From Arthrobacter frigidicola (GTDB lineage Bacteria > Actinomycetota > Actinomycetes > Actinomycetales > Micrococcaceae), in the NCBI GenBank assembly GCA_003602285.1, contig QZVU01000002.1:597653-661652 (forward strand): DNA of 64,000 bases, written 5' to 3'. The notes under the pieces are model-generated. The model worked only from the letters and a program-made list of their open reading frames with translations, did not search any database and was not told the DNA's origin. Numbering within the stretch: position 1 is the first letter of the stretch; the number at the start of each line of letters is the position of its first letter. The position numbers were made by a program, and so were the translations under genes. Below, piece after piece: positions 59,801 through 64,000 of this stretch.

Positions 59801-61373
59801 TGCTCTGGGCGAGGGGCCCTGACGCGCTCGGTGCGGCATCGGTGATGCCCGGATCCAGCCCGGGGCCCGTGGGATCCCCGGGCCCGACGGGTGGGGTGTC
59901 GCTCTCAGGAGGAGGGCTGTAGAAGATGACTGCCGCCGCGCCGCGCTCCTCGGCGAGCCGGGCGATCCCGGGGAGGCCGCCGGCGGATTCGGTGGCACTT
60001 CGGGGGAGTTCCCTCTGATGGGCGACAATCTTGCCGGCAACATCGCCGGCCGCGTCGAAGTCTTCGGGCGTTCCTGCCCCACCGAGGGTGACCACGGGCG
60101 CGGTGAGGTCCTGTTCCGGCGGATTCGCGCTGAACGGCGCCCGCCAGGTGGTGAGTGTGCGCTGCATGGGAGCGGCGAGCGCCGCCGTGGCGACCCGGTA
60201 GTCGGTCACCGATGCGCCGACGGCGAGGACGTCCGCGGCCGCTGCGGGCGTTCCGATGGTCGCTTCCCCAGGGCCTTCATTTCCTGCGGCGGCGACCACC
60301 AGGACGCCGCTCTTTGTGGCGTTTGAGGCTGCGTCACCGAGGGCATCGTTTCCATCCCCTGGACCGCCGAGGCTCATATTGATCACATCGGCCGGGTGCT
60401 CGCCGACCGGGTCCGCCGCGGCTTCGATCCCGGCGATGATCGTCGATTCCCATCCCGAGCCCTCGGCGTTGAGCACCTTGTAGGCGGTGAGGGCCGCCCC
60501 GGGCGCGACGCCGGGTGCCGAGCCGGTTCCGGCGACAATGCCGGCGACGTGCGTGCCGTGGTAGTGATCGTCCATCGGGTCGTCGTCGTCATTGACGAAG
60601 TCGTACCCGTCCACCACCTTGAATCCTTCGCCGAATCCACCGCCCAGTTCCGGCAGCGAGTAGTCGATGCCGGTGTCGAGGACAGCGACGACCGAGCCCT
60701 TCCCGGCGGCGGTTTCCGCCGCCGTCGGGGCATCGGCGTCGTCCGGCTGGGTGCTCTTGGCGGGCACCGCTGCGTCTTTGGGAGCGGGCTTCGGTGCGGG
60801 ATTCGCCGTCGCCTTCGGCGTGGGGGCCGCGGGGTCGGTTGGAGGAGTGGGCTTCTCGGCGGGCGCAGTCGGTGCAGTCGTCGCCTCCGCATCGTCGGAA
60901 GGCTCGGCCGGTTCCGGTGCCGGGGCGGTCTCGAGTGAATGGACGCGGCGGTCGAGGTTCACCCGGGCCACGCCGGGAATCCCGCGAAGTGCCTCGAGCT
61001 GGCCCGGGTCAACCGTGGCGATGACGGCGTTCAGCACGCCGGTGACGTGGCGGGTCTTTTCGAGCCGGATGCCACGGGCGCCCGCTTCGGCGAGGACGCT
61101 CTCCTGAGCCCCGGTCACCTCGGCGCGGGCCGAGCGGTAGGCGCTCTGCGCCTCGGAGCGGGCGTTTCCCGTTCCTTTCCGCAGTGCCTTGGCCTTGGCA
61201 TCACCGAGGCGGGCAAGCGCGTGCTCGCCTTCGAATTCGATGACGACACGTTGGGATTTGTTGGCTGCGGAGGCGGGAGGGCTCTCAACGGCCGTGAGGC
61301 CGCCGGCGAGGACCGCGAGCACCGCGGTGCCTCCGGCAAGGTGGGTCAAGGAACGGGAACCGAGTATCGACAT
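56832..61373 (-). CDS. Giant secreted subtilisin-family (S8) protease with BNR/sortilin-type repeats
   Basis: A 1513-residue protein. A Sec signal peptide is at 1-36. An I9-type inhibitor prodomain follows (about 42-148), then a Pro/Ala/Thr-rich linker (150-222). The S8 triad is Asp233 (AVLDTGID), His272 (HGTHVAG) and Ser613 (SGTSMASPF), with oxyanion Asn near 365 (AAAGNEGP). A PA-type insert lies between His and Ser. Residues about 640-850 are beta-sandwich, and about 860-1510 hold repeated STDGG.TW / SLDGGATW / SSDGGATW units of BNR/sortilin-type propellers. No sortase signal is seen. The ATG at 61373 has GAAGGA five bases upstream and is preferred to 61379. Confidence 0.92.
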   Translation of the reverse strand: MSILGSRSLTHLAGGTAVLAVLAGGLTAVESPPASAANKSQRVVIEFEGEHALARLGDAKAKALRKGTGNARSEAQSAYRSARAEVTGAQESVLAEAGARGIRLEKTRHVTGVLNAVIATVDPGQLEALRGIPGVARVNLDRRVHSLETAPAPEPAEPSDDAEATTAPTAPAEKPTPPTDPAAPTPKATANPAPKPAPKDAAVPAKSTQPDDADAPTAAETAAGKGSVVAVLDTGIDYSLPELGGGFGEGFKVVDGYDFVNDDDDPMDDHYHGTHVAGIVAGTGSAPGVAPGAALTAYKVLNAEGSGWESTIIAGIEAAADPVGEHPADVINMSLGGPGDGNDALGDAASNATKSGVLVVAAAGNEGPGEATIGTPAAAADVLAVGASVTDYRVATAALAAPMQRTLTTWRAPFSANPPEQDLTAPVVTLGGAGTPEDFDAAGDVAGKIVAHQRELPRSATESAGGLPGIARLAEERGAAAVIFYSPPPESDTPPVGPGDPTGPGLDPGITDAAPSASGPLAQSSDSRLDSVVVLGMKNSEYAAFAEAVEEGTARITISSVDATDTIASFSSRGPTVRSRLKPEIVAPGLDILSTVPSTFGAPGNVARLSGTSMASPFVAGAAAIAGAQHPDLDPASLRSLLVGSSKELAGASARLSPTLQGAGRADTGTLKKASVLASPSSLGFGQADARGDRPVPLEFALKNLSTEPVSARLEVLPSDSSAGELTLSSPEVSIAPGASVPVEAVASATVSEADSELSGVILARLSDGTEVRIPYLQLSRRLSVTATPQPAAPGTTRVLVSSFLRLDEAPVLTVSSNGGTGGPFTVATVPSPSMPGWYSADVEARDVGAYTLTATGVTSGSQVAGSGSMEVVSGETSGDTWKQVGRNASSDQFAVSPATPGTALQTTSTSVRPFVTTDHGASWRQVRSLPVADGRGIPLADPKNGKAFWYAVNGGGTNPPMDPSYAGRLLRTEDLGKTWSVLPMPDKHVSAVVNDGSRLAVLTADGVEISLDGGATWSHEPFRWAGAVTGAALQNGNLLVNAFDRVWRAEDIFGSPGTPELVYESPDRSITGVAATGSVVAVSERERVTTSTDGGSTWRTTEPLGSFAINVHAVGDELIRATSNNGYARSTDNGATWKDFPYPGGGGGIGSDFARWPDDRRSLLVAMEGSGLYASHNDGDSFKRLGVAATTIKDVIASTDAKGAPRLFVSDDQGSTSRELPAGRKLPANVVEWGPTGGEGMIGVRSDELEQDAGDRNALWKTRVDAWFAHRIEVSSDGGATWKQAGRSSRGQVIHDLEASPTTTAHGAGSYSDFGDRGLLVTRDAWRTWETYQHPITIRNIAIDPSNVTRMWLAADEGLYLSEDDGATIRQVQEGETSTVWVDPADPLHIVAGGRGISVSTDGGKSFTRSDVGGIDMYTSSITEAVVRGKRGSQTVLFAGSTTFRPTPLWVHGRGVLASLDGGVTWKNVSAGLASTSVTSLDASDDGKWLFVGTRQGGLFRADTAELIKAAG

Positions 61374-61438
61374 GGACATCCTTCGTCACGATCGCCTTTT
61401 GGCGTGCCGCAACTCTACGGTTCCATGCACGGAATGAA

Positions 61439-61472
61439 TGGCCGCGGGAGGCCTATGGCCGCAGGAGGCCAA
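61439..61472. repeat. 17-bp tandem duplication upstream of the protease
   Basis: TGGCCGCGGGAGGCCTA (61439-61455) is followed directly by TGGCCGCAGGAGGCCAA (61456-61472). It lies between the regulator stop and the protease start and so may be in the protease promoter region. Confidence 0.75.
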
Positions 61473-61511
61473 AAAATGGTTGAACGTCGGTCCTATTGCG
61501 TCGTGGGACCG

Positions 61512-62516
61512 TCACACCCACCCGCGGCGTGCTGCCTCCGCTCCGGCCTGGAACCGGTTGGCGGCACCCAGCTCCGCCATCAGGTCCTGGCTCCTGCGGC
61601 GCAGGGTGCGCGCCGACATGCCGAGCTGGCGGGCGATGACCTCGTCCTTCAGGCCGGCGCCGATCAGGGTGAGCATCGCATGCTCCTCAGGGGTCGGTGC
61701 CCGCTCCGCCCGGCGTCCAGGAGTCCTGAGTCCTCGGGCCATGGCCTCGGAACCCCCCGCCACCGGGATGGCCGAGCGCCAGTAGAACTCGAACAGCTGG
61801 CAGAGGGCCTCAACCAGCGGAGGCGACTCGGTGACGAGGGCGTCGAAGCGTTCCCCCTCCAGGGTGAGGGACACCATGGCGACCGTGCGGTCGGCAATGG
61901 CCAGCTTGAGGGGGAGCTCGGGTGTTGCCCGCGCCTGTTCCCCGCGGGCGACAAGGCGCTGGACCTCCTCCCAGCTGCCCTCATGCTCGAAGCTGGCGGC
62001 CGAGTAGATGGCCCGCCACGACACGCCGCGGTCGAGCACCACGGGTTCGAGCGGGTTCGAGGATGCCGACACGTAGGGAGGGCGGTCGAAGGCGAGGAAT
62101 TCCCTGCCCGCCTGGTGCTGCAGCCGCACGTACCAGGCGGCCAGCGCATCGGCCCCGCTCAAAACCTGTGTCTGGGGCGCGTCGGCCGGGCTCGAGCGGC
62201 CGGCGTCGAATTGGTCCGCCAGCACGCCGATATGGTCGCGGATGCGGGCCAGGCCGTCGCTGTGCCGGTCAGTGAGGATCCGCAGGGCGAACCGGGGATC
62301 GACCGGCGCGTAGTCGCCGTCCGCGGTGGCCCGCCGGGCGACAAGGCCCATCCCGCGGAGCTTATCGAGGCGGTCCTCGGCCTCCGCGTGGGAGATTCCG
62401 AGTTGTTCCGCCACCACGGGGACGCTCGCCGCCCCGTGCCGCAGCACAAGGTGGTAGATGCGTTCGCTGGCCCCGTCGATTCCGAGGAGGTCGAGAACGG
62501 TCTCATCCTTTGCCAT
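61512..62516 (-). CDS. LuxR-type regulator with TrmB-like N-terminal domain (paralogue)
   Basis: A 334-residue regulator. Residues about 12-65 are a TrmB-like winged helix (ASERIYHLVLRHGAASVPVVAEQLGISHAEAEDRLDKLRGMG), and 270-334 a LuxR-type helix-turn-helix (LKDEVIARQLGMSARTLRRRSQDLM) ending RFQAGAEAARRGWV. The same architecture and tail occur in the regulator at 41730-42698. It lies 138 bases upstream of the protease on the same strand and divergent from the CitE-like gene, so it is a likely regulator of one or both. Confidence 0.87.
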   Translation of the reverse strand: MAKDETVLDLLGIDGASERIYHLVLRHGAASVPVVAEQLGISHAEAEDRLDKLRGMGLVARRATADGDYAPVDPRFALRILTDRHSDGLARIRDHIGVLADQFDAGRSSPADAPQTQVLSGADALAAWYVRLQHQAGREFLAFDRPPYVSASSNPLEPVVLDRGVSWRAIYSAASFEHEGSWEEVQRLVARGEQARATPELPLKLAIADRTVAMVSLTLEGERFDALVTESPPLVEALCQLFEFYWRSAIPVAGGSEAMARGLRTPGRRAERAPTPEEHAMLTLIGAGLKDEVIARQLGMSARTLRRRSQDLMAELGAANRFQAGAEAARRGWV

Positions 62517-62639
62517 GGCAGAAAGCCTACCGACGCCGGACCCGTACCGCCGCAGCCGGGCCGATGATGAACAGCCCCCGGCGCGGGTGATTTTCCGGGG
62601 CGGTTCCGTCCCCGTTGGATAATGGGCCGTTCCCCTCAG

Positions 62640-62645
62640 TAGTGT
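62640..62645 (+). promoter_or_regulatory. -10 box TAGTGT before the CitE-like gene
   Basis: TAGTGT ends exactly six bases before the ATG at 62652, the leaderless spacing seen elsewhere in the window. Confidence 0.5.
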
Positions 62646-62651
62646 TTCCCT

Positions 62652-63497
62652 ATGGCCTCCCTTCGAAACAGCCGCGCCGCCGCGCTCCCAGCCAAACTTT
62701 CCCGATCCTGGCTGCTGGCTTCAGCGGCCTCGGAGGCCAACTTCGCTCCGGCGCTTGCCTCCGAGGCGGACTCCGTCATTTTCGATATGGAGGACGCGGT
62801 ACCCGCCGACGCGAAGGTTGAGGCGCGGGACCGGGTTGTCGAGGCGCTGTCCAGCGGCATGACCGCCTGGGTGCGCGTCAACGGGATCGAAACCGACTAC
62901 TGGGCCGATGACCTCGCGGCGCTCTCCGGGCTCCCGGGGCTGCGCGGAGTCATGCTCGCCATGACGGAGAAGCCCGAGCAGGTGACCCATACCGCCATGC
63001 GCCTCAAGGCCGGAACCCCGGTCCTCGCCCTGGTGGAATCGGCGCTTGGCATTGAAAACGCCACGGCCATCGCGAGTGCTCCGGGAACGTTCCGGCTGGC
63101 CTTCGGGGTCGGCGACTTCCGCCGCGACACCGGCGCCTCGGACGACCCGCTGGCACTTGCCTATGCACGGTCGAAGCTTGTGGTCGCATCACGCGTAGGT
63201 CAGCTTCCGGGCCCCATCGACGGCCCCACTGTCGGGGCGTTCGGTGATGAGCTGCTTCAGGCGAGCAAGGTCACCGCCTCAATGGGGATGACCGGCAAGC
63301 TCTGCCTTTCTCCTGACGCGACCGACACCATCAACCGGGCGCTCTCCCCGAGCGAATCGGAGATCCAGTGGGCCGTGGAGCTGCTCAGCGCTCATGCCGC
63401 CGGCGCGGTGGTGGGGGATGGCTCCTACCTTCCTCGGCTGGCGCGGGCGCAGAAGATCTCCTCGCTCGCGGACTCCTACGGACTCTGGAACGCCTGA
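62652..63497 (+). CDS. HpcH/HpaI aldolase / citrate lyase beta-like protein
   Basis: A 281-residue TIM-barrel lyase. ADSVIFDMEDAVP near 38-50 carries the metal-binding Glu/Asp, WVRVNG near 74-79 the substrate-side Arg, and ALVESALGIENATAIA near 128-143 the second metal Glu. It cleaves or condenses a CoA thioester or hydroxy acid; the exact substrate is open. No citrate lyase alpha or gamma partner is present, so it is not part of a classical citrate lyase. It is divergent from the LuxR-type regulator. Confidence 0.9.
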   Translation: MASLRNSRAAALPAKLSRSWLLASAASEANFAPALASEADSVIFDMEDAVPADAKVEARDRVVEALSSGMTAWVRVNGIETDYWADDLAALSGLPGLRGVMLAMTEKPEQVTHTAMRLKAGTPVLALVESALGIENATAIASAPGTFRLAFGVGDFRRDTGASDDPLALAYARSKLVVASRVGQLPGPIDGPTVGAFGDELLQASKVTASMGMTGKLCLSPDATDTINRALSPSESEIQWAVELLSAHAAGAVVGDGSYLPRLARAQKISSLADSYGLWNA

Positions 63498-63521
63498 GCC
63501 GCCAGGTCGCCGTCCGGTGTC

Positions 63522-63752
63522 TTAGGCGGCCATGGCCCGCTGCTGCTGCGCGCTGAGCGGCGAGGCCCCTCCACAGTTGGTGCACACCATGGAACGGCTC
63601 TTGCGCACTGTCAGCAGCGGGATGAAGAACACTGTGAACTTCGTTGCCCGCTGAATAACCTGCTGCGGGGCGAAGCGCCCGCAGAAGTGGCAGTTGGCGG
63701 AGCGGGAGAACAGGACGCGCTCGCGGGTGGTGAGGCCGAACAGGAAAAACAT
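63522..63752 (-). CDS. Small zinc-ribbon protein
   Basis: A 76-residue protein with two CxxC pairs, CHFCG near 21-25 and CTNCGG near 57-62, giving a zinc ribbon; a hydrophobic stretch (FTVFFIPLLTV) lies between them. This arrangement is common in actinobacterial zinc-ribbon proteins of unknown function. The ATG at 63750-63752 follows GAAGGAGCAC on the minus strand. It is convergent with the CitE-like gene. Confidence 0.82.
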   Translation of the reverse strand: MFFLFGLTTRERVLFSRSANCHFCGRFAPQQVIQRATKFTVFFIPLLTVRKSRSMVCTNCGGASPLSAQQQRAMAA

Positions 63753-63866
63753 TGTGCTCCTTCAATAGCGCGGGGTTGGTCTAAGGGCTCAACGCTACCC
63801 GCAGTCCGAACGAAATAGGAAGCCTGCTGATGATTGACTTGCCACCGCCTGTCCGGGTGCCTTAAC

Positions 63867-63900
63867 CAAAAAAACGTCCCGCACCAGGGGTGCGGGACGT
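63867..63900 (-). terminator. Intrinsic terminator for the gene entering from the right
   Basis: On the minus strand a 12-bp stem (ACGTCCCGCACC / GGTGCGGGACGT) with a 3-base loop is followed by a run of seven T. It lies 17 bases after the stop of the right-edge gene. Confidence 0.9.
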
Positions 63901-63916
63901 CCTTGAAAGGCGGAGG

Positions 63917-64000
63917 CTACTGCCGGCGGTATTTGTTGACCATGGGGCAGTCGAAGGGGTCGCGGGCGGCGAGGCCGACCCGGTTGAGGTAGGTGACCAC
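63917..64000 (-). CDS. C-terminal end of an unidentified protein
   Basis: The last 27 codons of a leftward gene cut by the window edge. The visible tail (VGLAARDPFDCPMVNKYRRQ, then TAG) is followed by a strong terminator, so the frame is credible. I do not recognise the family. Confidence 0.6.
   Translation of the reverse strand: MVTYLNRVGLAARDPFDCPMVNKYRRQ

Noticed and set aside
1-64000. tRNA, rRNA, insertion sequences or prophage
   Set aside because: I looked for T-loop-like GGTTCGA motifs, transposase and integrase motifs and terminal repeats and found none outside coding sequence; short RNA genes cannot be excluded by eye.

Overview
The window is about 64 kb of high-GC DNA with dense genes, four-base ATGA/GTGA overlaps, frequent GTG starts and leaderless-looking promoters. 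The gene families (E. coli-type PurB, three-gene PDH operon, CsoR/CopZ/CopA, DUF3105-DUF305 pair, DHA2 exporter under TetR, PucR next to ald) fit a free-living actinobacterium. I infer an Arthrobacter-like Micrococcaceae member; this rests on protein style, not on rRNA. I saw no rRNA, tRNA, IS element, prophage or CRISPR array.

Layout. 1-4.8 kb: the cut end of a CGNR/ABATE regulator, a divergent EamA exporter, and a leftward GT4 glycosyltransferase - UDP-sugar dehydrogenase - SGNH hydrolase operon. 4.9-7.8 kb: csoR-copZ-copA copper efflux with a visible CsoR operator. 7.9-19.1 kb: a ROK repressor divergent from a large carbohydrate locus (two Gfo/Idh-Zn-dehydrogenase-type oxidoreductases, a sugar isomerase, ThuA-like protein, two paralogous binding lipoproteins, one permease pair, an ADP-ribosylglycohydrolase) with no transporter ATPase. 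19.2-25.1 kb: DUF305 and DUF3105 proteins, release factor 3, an MFS exporter with its TetR regulator, and MscL. 25.2-30.8 kb: PAP2 phosphatase, a Rieske flavoprotein divergent from an aldo/keto reductase, and a small operon ending in FHA and 2H-phosphoesterase proteins. 30.8-41.6 kb: purB, a WXG-like/hydrolase pair, a HisC-type aminotransferase, pdhABC, a second aminotransferase and a flavin monooxygenase.

41.7-44.6 kb is the most unusual part: a LuxR-type regulator divergent from a 46-residue secreted peptide, a stand-alone SpaB_C (thiopeptide/lantibiotic elimination-type) protein and a 63-residue protein, with no LanB dehydratase in sight. 44.6-51.3 kb holds an FMN reductase/TetR pair, an oxidoreductase, ald with a PucR regulator, an excisionase-like protein, a zinc-ribbon protein and a TipA-like MerR regulator with a textbook 19-bp-spacer promoter. 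51.4-56.7 kb is a tightly coupled three-gene module: response regulator fused to a thioredoxin-reductase-like flavoprotein without CxxC, a cyclic-nucleotide-domain histidine kinase, and a CPA1 antiporter fused to a UBP zinc finger. 56.8-62.5 kb is a very large secreted subtilase with a BNR/sortilin-type half, and upstream of it a paralogue of the 41.7 kb regulator. The right end has a CitE-like lyase, a zinc-ribbon protein and the end of an unidentified gene.

Two patterns cut across the window. Degenerate 9-18 bp tandem repeats straddle or directly follow several stop codons. At least seven genes have a TANNNT box followed by exactly six bases and then the start codon, as expected for leaderless transcripts.
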